DNA of 64,000 nucleotides from JAFASC01 sp034669505 (GTDB lineage: Bacteria; Pseudomonadota; Alphaproteobacteria; Rhizobiales; Beijerinckiaceae). Positions 8,218 through 17,179 of this stretch are shown here, one piece after another. Where the stretch lies: contig JAXDNJ010000033.1 of NCBI GenBank assembly GCA_034669505.1, forward strand, positions 33,505 to 97,504, written 5' to 3'. Both the position numbers and the translations under genes were made by a program. Each line of letters starts with the position of its first letter. The stretch's first letter is position 1. The notes below the pieces were generated by a model that saw nothing but the letters and a program-made list of their open reading frames with translations, was not told where the DNA came from and did no database searches.

Positions 8218-9498
8218 CTATTCCGCGGCAGCGCGCTTCGGCGCCGGCTCGGTCGCGCCGGAGGCGCGGATTTGAGCTACCTCATTGTCGTTAAAGCCGA
8301 GCACATCGCGCAGGATTTCTTCCGTGTGCTCGCCAAGCAGCGGCGAGCGCGTCACTTCGCTTGGGCTCGCCGACAGCTTGATCGGGTTGCCCACGGACAA
8401 ATACTTGCCGCGCTTCGGGTGATCGACTTCGACGACGGTCCCGGTCGCACGCAGCGACTGATCCTCGGCGAGCTCCTTCATCGACAGGATCGGCCCGCAA
8501 GGGATGTCATATTCGTTGAGGATGTCCATTACTTCGAACTTAGTCTTCGTCATCGTCCATTGTTCGATACGCTCGAATATCTGGTTGAGCCTCGGCAGCC
8601 GTGCTTTCGGCGTGGCGAAATCAGGATGCGTCTTCCATTCCGGCTCACCGATAATGTCGCAGATCGGCGCCCACACCGGCGCCTGCGTGATGAAATAGGT
8701 ATAGGCGTTGGGATCGTTCTCCCAACCCTTGCATTTCAAGATGCGGCCGGGCTGTCCGCCGCCAGAATCGTTGGCGGCGCGCGGCACGGCATCGCCGAAC
8801 GGGATTCCTTCGCCGTATTGGCTGTATTCCGTCAGCGGCCCATGGGCGAGGCGCTGCTGATCGCGCAGCTTGACGCGGCAGAGATTGAGCACGCCATCCT
8901 GCATGGCCGCGGTAACCTTCTGTCCCTCTCCCGTTTGGGTGCGGTGATAGAGTGCCGTCACGATCCCAAGCGCAAGATGCAGGCCGGTGCCGGAATCGCC
9001 GATTTGGGCGCCGGTGACGAGCGGCAGCCCATCGGGAAAGCCGGTGGTAGAGGCCGAGCCGCCGGTGCATTGCGCGACGTTCTCGTAGACCTTGCAATCC
9101 TCATATGGGCCGGGACCGAAGCCTTTGATCGACGCGACGATCATCTTCGGATTGATCGAGTGAATCTTCTCCCAGGAGAAACCCATGCGATCGAGCACGC
9201 CGGGCCCGAAATTCTCGACGAGGACATCGCAAGTTTCGATAAGGCGGGTCAGCACCTCCTTGCCCTTCGAATGCTTGGTATCAAGCGTGATCGAGCGCTT
9301 GTTGTGGTTCAGCATCGTGAAATAGAGGCTGTCCACATCGGGAATGTCGCGCAATTGCCCGCGCGTGATGTCGCCGATACCAGGACGCTCGACCTTGATC
9401 ACGTCGGCGCCGAACCAAGCAAGCAGCTGCGTGCAGGTCGGCCCAGACTGCACATGCGTGAAGTCGAGGATTTTCACCCCCTCGAGTGCCTTACCCAT
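8218..9498 (-). CDS. frc: Formyl-CoA:oxalate CoA-transferase
   Basis: Class III CoA-transferase that moves CoA from formyl-CoA to oxalate, making oxalyl-CoA for Oxc. 426 residues, normal length. N-terminal GVKILDFTHVQSGP, the catalytic Asp at D168 in QIGDSGTGLH (Oxalobacter FRC Asp169), and a glycine-rich SGGGQPGRILK loop as in FRC. Sits 37 bases after oxc in the same operon. The C-terminus carries an Ala/Lys-rich tail (PAPKRAAAE). Confidence 0.95.
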   Translation of the reverse strand: MGKALEGVKILDFTHVQSGPTCTQLLAWFGADVIKVERPGIGDITRGQLRDIPDVDSLYFTMLNHNKRSITLDTKHSKGKEVLTRLIETCDVLVENFGPGVLDRMGFSWEKIHSINPKMIVASIKGFGPGPYEDCKVYENVAQCTGGSASTTGFPDGLPLVTGAQIGDSGTGLHLALGIVTALYHRTQTGEGQKVTAAMQDGVLNLCRVKLRDQQRLAHGPLTEYSQYGEGIPFGDAVPRAANDSGGGQPGRILKCKGWENDPNAYTYFITQAPVWAPICDIIGEPEWKTHPDFATPKARLPRLNQIFERIEQWTMTKTKFEVMDILNEYDIPCGPILSMKELAEDQSLRATGTVVEVDHPKRGKYLSVGNPIKLSASPSEVTRSPLLGEHTEEILRDVLGFNDNEVAQIRASGATEPAPKRAAAE

Positions 9499-9535
9499 CT
9501 CTGTTCCTCCCGAGATTAGTTCGTCTCTGTCAGCG

Positions 9536-11290
9536 TCACTGCGTCGGCTTCTTGCGGATCGCGCTTTGCGGATTGAGGTTGCCGATGCGGCCGCTCTCGC
9601 TGCCGGCTGCCGGATCGATCACCGCATTGATGAGCGTCGGCTTGCCGGAATCCATGGCTTCGTTGACGGCGCGCCTCAGCTCGTCCGGCGAGGTGGCGTT
9701 AACACCCACGCCGCCGAACGCCTCGATCATCCGATCGTAGCGTGCGCCTTTGACGAAGACCGTGGTCGCCGGATCCGAGCCGGCCGAATTGCTGTCGGTG
9801 CCGCGATAGATCCCGTCGTTGTTGAACACCACCACGCAGACCGGCAGGTTGTAACGGCAGATCGTCTCGATCTCCATGCCGGAGAAGCCGAAGGCGCTGT
9901 CGCCTTCGACCGCGAGCACCGGGTTTCCGGTCTCGATCGCAGCCGCAATCGAATAGCCCATGCCGATGCCCATGATGCCCCAGGTGCCGACGTCGATACG
10001 CTTTCTCGGCCGGTACATATCGATGACGCCGCGCGCGAGATCGAGCGTGTTGGCGCCCTCATTGACCAGGATGGCGTCCGGACGCTCCTTGACGATCGTG
10101 CGCAGCACCCCAAGAGCGCCGTGATAGTCCATCGGCGAGTTGTTGTTCATCAGCCGTGGCGCCATCTTGGCGATGTTCTCGTCACGCTTTTTGGTGACCG
10201 CACTGGTCCAGTCCGCCGACGCAGGACTCCACTTGCTGCCCATCCCGTCGATCAGAGCCGAGACACAGGAACCGATATCGCCGACGAGCGGAGCTGATAT
10301 CTCCACGTTCGAGTCCATTTCCCTCGGCTCGATGTCGATCTGGATGAGCTTCTTCGATCCGGGCTCGCCCCAGCTCTTGCCCTTGCCATGGGACAAAAGC
10401 CAGTTGAGGCGCGCGCCGATCAGCATGACGACGTCGGACTCTTTCAGCACCGTCGAGCGGGCCGCGCCGGCGCATTGCGGATGCGTGTCAGGCAGAAGGC
10501 CCTTGGCCATGCTCATCGGCAGGAACGGAACGCCGCTCTTCTCGATCAGCGTGCGGATTTGCTCATCGGCCTGCGCATAAGCCGCGCCTTTGCCGAGAAT
10601 GATCAGCGGGCGCTTGGCATTCTTCAGGACCTCAAGCGCGCGCTTGACGGCGTCGGGACCGGGAAGCTGTGCCGGCGCCGGGTCGACGACTTTGACGAGT
10701 GATTTCTGTCCAGCCTCGGCATCCATCACCTGGCCGAACAGCTTGGCCGGCAGGTCGAGATAGACGCCACCCGGTCGGCCGGACACCGCGGCGCGGATGG
10801 CGCGCGCGACGCCGATGCCGATATCGGCGGCATGCAATACGCGGAACGCCGCCTTGCACATCGTCTTGGCGACGGCGAGCTGATCCATCTCCTCATAGTC
10901 GCCCTGCTGCAGGTCGACGACCTCACGCTCAGAGGAGCCCGAAATCAGGATCATCGGGAAGCAGTTTGTCGTGGCGTGGGCAAGGGCCGTGAGGCCGTTG
11001 AGGAAGCCTGGCGCGGAGACGGTGAGGCAGATGCCCGGCTTCTTCGTCAAATAGCCGGCGATGGATGCCGCGTAGCCGGCGTGCTGCTCGTGCCGGAACG
11101 AGATGACCCTGAGCCCCTCGGCCTGCATCATACGGCCGAGATCGGTGATCGGGATGCCGGGAACGTTGTAGATAGTCTTGACGCCGTTCAGCTTCAGCGC
11201 ATCGATGACGAGATGAAAGCCGTCCGTCAGCTCACGCTGTTCAGCGGCTTCGCTTTCCACCGGATCAATGCGCTTTGCTAATGCGGACAT
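9536..11290 (-). CDS. oxc: Oxalyl-CoA decarboxylase
   Basis: Thiamine-diphosphate enzyme that decarboxylates oxalyl-CoA to formyl-CoA and CO2. 584 residues. The N-terminal PYR domain has RHEQHAGYAA with the activating Glu, then a central domain, then the PP domain with the ThDP/Mg motif beginning EGDSAFGFSG and ending FNNDG. C-terminal TLINAVIDPAAGSESGRIGNLNP is typical of oxalyl-CoA decarboxylases rather than acetolactate synthases. It follows the GntR gene by 54 bases and precedes frc, forming the core of the oxalate operon. Confidence 0.95.
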   Translation of the reverse strand: MSALAKRIDPVESEAAEQRELTDGFHLVIDALKLNGVKTIYNVPGIPITDLGRMMQAEGLRVISFRHEQHAGYAASIAGYLTKKPGICLTVSAPGFLNGLTALAHATTNCFPMILISGSSEREVVDLQQGDYEEMDQLAVAKTMCKAAFRVLHAADIGIGVARAIRAAVSGRPGGVYLDLPAKLFGQVMDAEAGQKSLVKVVDPAPAQLPGPDAVKRALEVLKNAKRPLIILGKGAAYAQADEQIRTLIEKSGVPFLPMSMAKGLLPDTHPQCAGAARSTVLKESDVVMLIGARLNWLLSHGKGKSWGEPGSKKLIQIDIEPREMDSNVEISAPLVGDIGSCVSALIDGMGSKWSPASADWTSAVTKKRDENIAKMAPRLMNNNSPMDYHGALGVLRTIVKERPDAILVNEGANTLDLARGVIDMYRPRKRIDVGTWGIMGIGMGYSIAAAIETGNPVLAVEGDSAFGFSGMEIETICRYNLPVCVVVFNNDGIYRGTDSNSAGSDPATTVFVKGARYDRMIEAFGGVGVNATSPDELRRAVNEAMDSGKPTLINAVIDPAAGSESGRIGNLNPQSAIRKKPTQ

Positions 11291-11344
11291 CCGCTTCCTC
11301 CCGGATTGCGCTTTGGGCGCGTTTTAAAAGAACGCGCGGCGATC

Positions 11345-12076
11345 TCAGCCAAACAATTCGTCGCCGTGCTCATCCACATAAGCGGCGAGGCGCAGCGTAT
11401 GTTCCCGCGACAGCCGCTCAGCGAGCTCCGTCTCGCGCCGCTCGAGCGCGTCGATAATGCCGAGGTGCTCTTCGATCGATCGCTGCGCGCGATTATCCCG
11501 CCCGATGGTCAGTTGGCGAATGCCGCGCACATGCAGAAGGATGTGATCCGTCATATCGGCGAGAACAGCCGAGCCGCTCATTCGGATGATCGCCTGGTGG
11601 AAGGCGATGTTGGCGGAGGAGTAATCGCTGAGATGCTGCTCCGGGCGATGCGCGTCGTTGAACTCGGCGAAGAGCGGGCGCAGGCCCCGAATGTCGGAGT
11701 CAGTCGCGACGTTGGTGATCAGGCGCGCCGCCATGCTTTCGAGCGCCGCCCAGGCCTCGACCATCCCGATGATTTCGCGCTTGTTTTTCTTGACGACGAG
11801 GATGCCGCGCCGCGGCACCGTGCGCAGGAAGCCGTCCTGCTCGAGCATGGCAACGGCTTCGCGCACCGGCGTGCGGCTGACGCCGAGCCTGTCGGAGAGT
11901 TCACGCTCATCGAGCATGATCGGCTCGGGTGCACCGTAAAGGTCCATCTTGAGGATGGCCTCTTTCAGCGCCGCGTACGCCTTGGCCTTAAACGAGTCCT
12001 CGACCTGGATGCGCGAGAACAGCGCGTCCGTCGAAATCTTCTGGGGGCGTTTCGTCGAGGTGGTGGGCGTATTCAT
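11345..12076 (-). CDS. GntR-family (FadR/FCD) transcriptional regulator of the oxalate genes
   Basis: 243 residues. An N-terminal winged helix (LDERELSDRLGVSRTPVREAVAML) is followed by an all-helical FCD ligand domain (about 95-235). It is the first gene of the GntR-oxc-frc-antiporter operon and has a palindrome 70 bases upstream that is repeated exactly before the divergent CoA ligase gene. The inferred role is repressor of oxalate/formate metabolism responding to an acid or acyl-CoA metabolite. The ligand cannot be named from sequence. Confidence 0.85.
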   Translation of the reverse strand: MNTPTTSTKRPQKISTDALFSRIQVEDSFKAKAYAALKEAILKMDLYGAPEPIMLDERELSDRLGVSRTPVREAVAMLEQDGFLRTVPRRGILVVKKNKREIIGMVEAWAALESMAARLITNVATDSDIRGLRPLFAEFNDAHRPEQHLSDYSSANIAFHQAIIRMSGSAVLADMTDHILLHVRGIRQLTIGRDNRAQRSIEEHLGIIDALERRETELAERLSREHTLRLAAYVDEHGDELFG

Positions 12077-12146
12077 CCCGTGTCCTGCCGGCGCTTTTCA
12101 TGAAGTGGTTTGGCTCAGCTTCTCGCGCTCTAAAGTCGTTTGTTTT

Positions 12147-12163
12147 TGGCATACCACATGCCA
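12147..12163. promoter_or_regulatory. Candidate GntR operator, copy 1 (upstream of the regulator gene)
   Basis: TGGCATACCACATGCCA: perfect 6-bp arms TGGCAT/ATGCCA around ACCAC. A minus-strand TTGACA lies next to it (12166-12171), so a bound repressor would cover the promoter. An identical copy, including one flanking base on each side, occurs at 12912-12928. Confidence 0.7.
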
Positions 12164-12236
12164 CGTGTCAATTCACCGGCGCGCGCCGCACACGGCGATA
12201 CCGACCTGAGCGCATGCTCGATTTGGCAGTTCGTGA

Positions 12237-12725
12237 TCATTTGAGAAAGCGCTGTAGGAATACGAGGTCGAGCCAACGGCCGAACTTGTGGCCGACCTCC
12301 TTGAAGTGAGCGACCTTTTCGAATCCTAGCCGCTCATGGAACCGGAGCGAACCTTCGTTCGACGCGTCCACGCCAGCGATCATGACGTGCTTGTCGAGGG
12401 CGATCGCCATCGGGAATAGCTCTCGCACAAGCCTAGCTCCAATTCCCAATCCTCGCCGATCGCTTCGCACATGCACCGTGTGTTCCACCGTGTGCCGATA
12501 ACTGGGCCACGGACGAAAATCACCAAAGGAGGCGAAGCCCATTACGTCTGGGCCATCGACTGATACAAGAACGGGGTAGCGCTGCGCGCGGCGCGCATCG
12601 AGCCAAGCTTTTCGCTCCTCTAGCGGCACGGGGTTGTCGGTATAGACTGCTGTCGAGCTAATGATGACATCGTTGTAAATGGTCAAAATACCGGGAAGGT
12701 CGGCTTCGTTGGCGGGGCGGATCAT
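12237..12725 (-). CDS. GNAT-family N-acetyltransferase (PAT/MddA-like)
   Basis: About 162 residues, cytosolic acetyl-CoA-dependent acetyltransferase. MIRPANEADLPGILTIYNDVI opens the fold. VHVRSDRRGLGIGARLV is the acetyl-CoA-binding motif A, and ASNEGSLRFHERLGFEKV is the C-terminal motif B. This layout is typical of phosphinothricin / methionine sulfoximine acetyltransferases, which detoxify amino-acid analogues. An open frame continues upstream, but ATG 12725 begins exactly at the conserved domain. It lies between the oxalate regulator and ligase genes; no functional link is evident. Confidence 0.85.
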   Translation of the reverse strand: MIRPANEADLPGILTIYNDVIISSTAVYTDNPVPLEERKAWLDARRAQRYPVLVSVDGPDVMGFASFGDFRPWPSYRHTVEHTVHVRSDRRGLGIGARLVRELFPMAIALDKHVMIAGVDASNEGSLRFHERLGFEKVAHFKEVGHKFGRWLDLVFLQRFLK

Positions 12726-12894
12726 CGGCAATACGGCGTCCTGTGCGCTACAGCAGCTGGCGCAAACACGAGAGTAGTTGCAGGATACTCGAAGGCCAAT
12801 CCGTACTGGCCGAAGTCGCATAGAGCCCGTCTTAGATTCCGCGGCGCCCGTTTCTTGTCGGCGACGGCTCCTGGACCATCATCTTGCGCCCCGC

Positions 12895-12928
12895 TTGACA
12901 AAAACACACCTTGGCATACCACATGCCA
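12895..12928 (+). promoter_or_regulatory. Promoter with GntR operator, copy 2 (upstream of the acyl-CoA ligase gene)
   Basis: TTGACA (12895-12900) is followed 11 bases later by TGGCATACCACATGCCA (12912-12928), which would overlap the -10 region. The 19-bp stretch TTGGCATACCACATGCCAC is identical to that at 12146-12164. This links the ligase gene to the same regulator as oxc/frc. Confidence 0.7.
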
Positions 12929-12987
12929 CCGGAACACAGCTGCTGCATTGTCAGTTCAAGCACAAGAGAAGTTTTGAGGAGGAACGC

Positions 12988-15129
12988 ATGACGGCCCAAC
13001 CGAGCCCGCACAAGGACGCGGTTCGCAAAGTTCTCGACGCGGTGAAAGCCGACAAACGCACGAGTCTCACCGCGCCGGAAGGCAAGCTCGTCTGCGATGC
13101 CTACGGCATTCCAGTGCCGAAGGAAGGTGTCGCCTCCTCCGCTGCCGACGCTGCGAAACTCGCCGAAGGTATGGGCTTTCCGGTCGTCATGAAGATCGTC
13201 TCGCCCGACATCCTGCATAAGACCGAGGCCGGCGGCGTCATCGTTGGCGTCAAGGATGTGGCCGCGGCGCGCGAGGGCTACGACAAGATCCTTGCAAGCG
13301 CCAAGAACTATAAAGCCAATGCCAAGATCGAAGGCGTGCAGGTGCAGCAGATGCTCACCGGCGGCACCGAAGTCATTGTCGGTGCGATCACCGACGACTC
13401 GTTCGGTAAGCTTGTCGCCTTCGGTCTCGGCGGTGTGCTCGTCGAAGTCCTGAAGGATGTCACCTTCCGTCTTGCGCCCGCAACTAAGCCGGATGCGCTG
13501 TCGATGCTCGACGGCATCCAAGCGGCCGAAATGCTGCACGGTGTGCGCGGCGGCGATCCGGTGAACCGCGAGGCGCTCGCGGACGTAATCGTAAAAGTCT
13601 CGCAGCTCGTCAGCGATTTTCCGGAAATTTCCGAACTCGATCTCAATCCAGTTTTCGCGACGAAGAACGGCGCGATCGCCGCCGACGTCCGCATCGTGCT
13701 CGACTTCGACCAGAAGAAGCGGCCGCAGACGCGCGGCAACGAAGAGATCGTCACCGCGATGAACCGCATCATGAAGCCGGATGCGCTCGCCGTCATCGGC
13801 GCCTCTGCGGAAGCGGGCAAGATCGGCAATTCGGTGATGAAGAACCTGATCAACGGCGGCTACAAGGGCAAGATCTATCCGATCCACCCGAAGGCCGACG
13901 AGATCATGGGCATGAAGGCCTATAAGTCGGTGAAGGACGTGCCTGGCGACATCGACGTCGCCGTGTTCGCCATTCCAGCGCAATTCGTTGCCGCGGCGCT
14001 GACCGAATGCGGCGAGAAAAAAATCGCCGGCGCAGTGCTCATTCCGTCTGGCTTCGCCGAAACCGGCAATGTCAAAGGCCAGGAAGAACTCCAGGACATC
14101 GGACGCAAATACAATATCCGTCTGATGGGCCCAAACATCTACGGCTTCTATTATACTTGGAAGAATCTCTGCGCGACGTTCTGCACCGCATACGACGTCA
14201 AGGGTTCGGCGGCCTTGTCGTCGCAATCGGGCGGCATCGGCATGGCGATCATCGGCTTCTCGCGCTCCGCCAAGATGGGCGTATCCGCGATCGTCGGCCT
14301 CGGCAACAAGTCCGACATCGACGAGGACGATCTGCTCGCCTTCTTCGAGCAGGACGACAATACCAAGGTCATCGCCCAGCACTGCGAAGACTTGAAAGAC
14401 GGCCGCGCCTTTGCCGAAGCGGCGAAGCGCGTGTCGAAGAAGAAGCCGGTCATCGTGCTGAAGGCCGGCCGTACCTCCGCCGGGGCGAAAGCTGCGAGCT
14501 CGCATACCGGCGCGCTCGCCGGCAACGACAAAATCTATGAGGACGTGTTGGCGCAATCCGGCGTCGTGCGCGCGCGTTCGCTGCGCCAGCTGCTCGAATT
14601 CGCCCGCGGCGTGCCGATCCTGCCGACGCCGAAGGGCGAGAACGTGCTCATCATCACCGGCGCCGGCGGCTCCGGCGTGCTTTTGTCGGATTCCTGCGTC
14701 GACAACGGCCTGAAGCTGATGGCGATGCCCGACGATCTCGACAAGGCTTTCCGCAAATTCATCCCCCCCTTCGGGGCGGCCGGTAATCCGGTCGACATTA
14801 CCGGCGGCGAGCCGCCGAAGACCTACCAGAATACGGTGAAGCTCGGGCTTGAGGACGAGCGCATCCACGCACTGATCCTCGGCTATTGGCACACGATCGT
14901 GACGCCGCCGATGGTCTTCGCCAAGCTGATGGTGGAGGTGAAGGAGGAGATGAAGGCGAAAGGTTTCGAGAAGCCGATCGTCGCCTCGCTCGCCGGCGAC
15001 GTCGAGGTCGAAGAGGCCTCGGACTATCTCTACCAGCACGGCATTCCGGCCTACGCCTATTCCACGGAGATTCCGGTCGAAGTGCTCGCCGCGAAATACA
15101 AATGGGCGCGGGGCGCGGGATTGCTGTAA
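12988..15129 (+). CDS. ADP-forming acyl-CoA synthetase (acetate-CoA ligase family), probable oxalate/formate-linked
   Basis: 713 residues from ATG 12988, which has a strong GAGGAGG site. Domain order: N-terminal ATP-grasp (about 10-235; GMGFPVVMKIVSPDILHKTEAGGV), CoA-binding Rossmann domain (about 260-390; ALAVIGASAEAGKIGN), then succinyl-CoA-ligase-like domains. SSHTGALAGND (H506) is the family motif that carries the phospho-histidine. This fused, permuted layout is that of NDP-forming acyl-CoA synthetases, which make acyl-CoA from acid, CoA and ATP with ADP release. The shared operator with oxc/frc suggests that it activates oxalate or formate to start the frc cycle. Substrate is inference; acetate or another short acid is possible. 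Confidence 0.85.
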   Translation: MTAQPSPHKDAVRKVLDAVKADKRTSLTAPEGKLVCDAYGIPVPKEGVASSAADAAKLAEGMGFPVVMKIVSPDILHKTEAGGVIVGVKDVAAAREGYDKILASAKNYKANAKIEGVQVQQMLTGGTEVIVGAITDDSFGKLVAFGLGGVLVEVLKDVTFRLAPATKPDALSMLDGIQAAEMLHGVRGGDPVNREALADVIVKVSQLVSDFPEISELDLNPVFATKNGAIAADVRIVLDFDQKKRPQTRGNEEIVTAMNRIMKPDALAVIGASAEAGKIGNSVMKNLINGGYKGKIYPIHPKADEIMGMKAYKSVKDVPGDIDVAVFAIPAQFVAAALTECGEKKIAGAVLIPSGFAETGNVKGQEELQDIGRKYNIRLMGPNIYGFYYTWKNLCATFCTAYDVKGSAALSSQSGGIGMAIIGFSRSAKMGVSAIVGLGNKSDIDEDDLLAFFEQDDNTKVIAQHCEDLKDGRAFAEAAKRVSKKKPVIVLKAGRTSAGAKAASSHTGALAGNDKIYEDVLAQSGVVRARSLRQLLEFARGVPILPTPKGENVLIITGAGGSGVLLSDSCVDNGLKLMAMPDDLDKAFRKFIPPFGAAGNPVDITGGEPPKTYQNTVKLGLEDERIHALILGYWHTIVTPPMVFAKLMVEVKEEMKAKGFEKPIVASLAGDVEVEEASDYLYQHGIPAYAYSTEIPVEVLAAKYKWARGAGLL

Positions 15130-15141
15130 AGCCGCATTGTC

Positions 15142-15173
15142 ATTCCCGGCGCTCCGCAGGAGCGACCGGGAAT
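15142..15173. terminator. Long palindrome acting as bidirectional terminator or REP-like repeat
   Basis: ATTCCCGG + CGCTCC, loop GCA, GGAGCG, bulged A, CCGGGAAT: a 14-bp stem in the 50-base gap between two converging genes. ATTCCCGG...CCGGGAAT ends are common in dispersed palindromes of Bradyrhizobium-like genomes. That it is a dispersed repeat here is inference, since only one copy is seen in this window. Confidence 0.65.
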
Positions 15174-15179
15174 CTAAAA

Positions 15180-16019
15180 CTAAAGCATCGGCAAACTGCG
15201 CGGCTTTCGCCCCAATGGGAAAGCCGCGTCGATGCGCGCCATCTCGGCTGCGTTCAGCCGCAAGCCGCCGGCGCCGGCATTCTCCCCCGCATGCGCCGGG
15301 TTGCTCGCCTTCGGGATCGTGAAAAGCGGTGCGCTGCGCACGAGAAAAGCCAGCGCGACCTGATGCGCTGTCGCGCCGTGCGCCGCCGCGATCTCGTCCA
15401 GAACACGCCCGCCTCTCGATTGCGGCTCAGGAAAAGCGTCGTGGCCGAACGGGCTGTAGCCGACGACCGCCACGTCATGTTCCGCGCACCAGGGCAGAAC
15501 CGCGTGTTCGATCGCCCGCTCCTGCAGGTGGTAGAGAACCTGGTTGCAGGCGATCTCGCCTTTGCCGCCCTCGGCCTCGGCGTCCCTGAGATCGGCGACA
15601 TCGAAATTGCTCACGCCGCAGGACAGAATCTTGCCGCTCGCCTTCAGCGCCGCAAAGCCAGCGAACGTCTCGGCGAGCGGGTATTGCCCGCGCCAGTGCA
15701 ACAAATAGCAATCGAGCCGGTCTGTTCGCAGGCGCTTCAGCGACCGCTCGCACGCGGCGATCGTGCCAGCGCGCGAAGCGTTTTGCGGCATCACTTTCGA
15801 GACGAGGAAGATGCCGTCGCGCCGCCCGGCAATGGCTTCGCCGACGATATTTTCCGCCTGGCCGTAATATTCCGCGGTATCGATGTGCGTCATGCCGAGG
15901 CCGATGCCGCGATGCAGCGCCGTAATGGCAGAGGCGCGATGTGCACGGTCGATGTACCATGTGCCTTGGCCGATGACGCTGACATTGCGCCCCGCGCTAC
16001 CGAATCGGCGATGTTCCAT
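15180..16019 (-). CDS. Aldo/keto reductase
   Basis: 279 residues, NADPH-dependent (beta/alpha)8 oxidoreductase. The tetrad can be seen: Asp and Tyr in MTHIDTAEYYGQAE, Lys in FLVSKVMP, His in YLLHWRG. The cofactor end is marked by IPKASNPAHAGENAGAGGL. Matches the MPxxT-type bacterial family close to 2,5-diketogluconate reductase-like proteins. Substrate unknown. Divergent from the quinone oxidoreductase gene across a 143-base gap. Confidence 0.88.
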   Translation of the reverse strand: MEHRRFGSAGRNVSVIGQGTWYIDRAHRASAITALHRGIGLGMTHIDTAEYYGQAENIVGEAIAGRRDGIFLVSKVMPQNASRAGTIAACERSLKRLRTDRLDCYLLHWRGQYPLAETFAGFAALKASGKILSCGVSNFDVADLRDAEAEGGKGEIACNQVLYHLQERAIEHAVLPWCAEHDVAVVGYSPFGHDAFPEPQSRGGRVLDEIAAAHGATAHQVALAFLVRSAPLFTIPKASNPAHAGENAGAGGLRLNAAEMARIDAAFPLGRKPRSLPML

Positions 16020-16162
16020 GACAGTCTCAAAAGCTACGAGACCTGTTATATGCCACCGGCGCCCTCCCGCTACTCGAATTGCGTCGCTGATCGCCCTGCC
16101 CGGCCGCTTTGCTCCCGTGGCCGTTTCTTGTATTTCCCATCACCCCGATCAGGAGACGCTTC

Positions 16163-17167
16163 ATGACCTTGCCCACGCGCATGCGCGAGATTCATTTCGA
16201 CGGAAAAGGCGGACCCGAGGTGATCCGCGTCCGCGAAGCCGACGTGCCGAAGCCGAGCGCCGGCAAGGTTCTGGTCGAAGTCGTCGCCGCCGGCATCAAT
16301 CGACCGGATTGCGCGCAGCGCGCCGGCGCCTATCCGCCGCCGCCCGGTGAAAGCGACGTGCCGGGATTGGAGATCGCCGGCCGCATCGTCGCGCTCGGCG
16401 ACGGTGTGTCAAATCTCAAGATCGGCGATGAAATCTGCGCGCTGGTCGGTTCCGGCGGCTACGCCGAATATGCGCTCGCCGACGCGCCGCTTTGCCTGCC
16501 CCGGCCACGCCCGCTCAGCATGGAGGAAGCCGGCGGCATTCCGGAAAACTATTTCACCGTTTACGACAACGTCTTCACGCGCGGACGCCTCAAAAGCGGC
16601 GAGACGTTTCTCGTCCATGGCGGCTCCTCTGGTATCGGCTCGACGGCGATCCAGCTTGCCAAGCAATTCGGCGCGACCGTCATCGCCACCGCGGGTTCGC
16701 CGGACAAATGCGCCTTCTGCCGCACGCTCGGCGCCGATCACGCGATCGACTATCGCAAACAGGATTTCGTCGAGGAGGTGAAGAAGATCACCGACAAAAA
16801 GGGTGCCGACGTTATCCTCGATATGGTCGGCGGATCTTACATTTCGAAGAACATTTCGCTCCTCGCGACGGAGGGCCGGCTGGTGCAGATCGCCTTTTTA
16901 GGCGGCTCGAAAGTCAGTGAGCTCGACTACACGCCGGTGATGGTGCGGCGGCTGACGCTGACCGGCTCGACCTTGCGACCGCGCTCCGTCGCGCTGAAAG
17001 CCGCAATCGCCGACGAATTGCGCGAACGCGTCTGGCCGCTCCTCGAAAAAGGCGCAGTGAAGCCGATCGTGCATGCGAGTTTCCCTCTTGAAGAGGCGCG
17101 GCAAGCGCATGAATTGATGGAATCCTCCTCGCACCTCGGCAAGATCCTGCTGACGACGGGGAAATGA
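16163..17167 (+). CDS. NAD(P)H-quinone oxidoreductase (zinc-free MDR, PIG3-like)
   Basis: 334 residues. GroES-like N-terminal domain (AAGINRPDCAQRAGAYPPPPG), then a Rossmann domain with VHGGSSGIGSTAIQLAKQFGATVIAT. No zinc-ligand cysteine cluster, as expected for quinone oxidoreductases. DVILDMVGGSYISKN and the PIG3-type C-terminus support one- or two-electron quinone reduction in the cytosol. ATG 16163 is preferred because AGGAGA ends 6 bases upstream; an earlier in-frame ATG has no site. Confidence 0.88.
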   Translation: MTLPTRMREIHFDGKGGPEVIRVREADVPKPSAGKVLVEVVAAGINRPDCAQRAGAYPPPPGESDVPGLEIAGRIVALGDGVSNLKIGDEICALVGSGGYAEYALADAPLCLPRPRPLSMEEAGGIPENYFTVYDNVFTRGRLKSGETFLVHGGSSGIGSTAIQLAKQFGATVIATAGSPDKCAFCRTLGADHAIDYRKQDFVEEVKKITDKKGADVILDMVGGSYISKNISLLATEGRLVQIAFLGGSKVSELDYTPVMVRRLTLTGSTLRPRSVALKAAIADELRERVWPLLEKGAVKPIVHASFPLEEARQAHELMESSSHLGKILLTTGK

Positions 17168-17179
17168 ATGTCGGGCGCG

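Noticed and set aside
12832..15039. A 735-codon open frame antisense to the acyl-CoA ligase gene
   Set aside because: It mirrors the ligase codon pattern of a GC-rich gene, gives an Asp/His/Arg-rich composition without any domain, and the plus-strand frame has clear family motifs and a strong ribosome-binding site.
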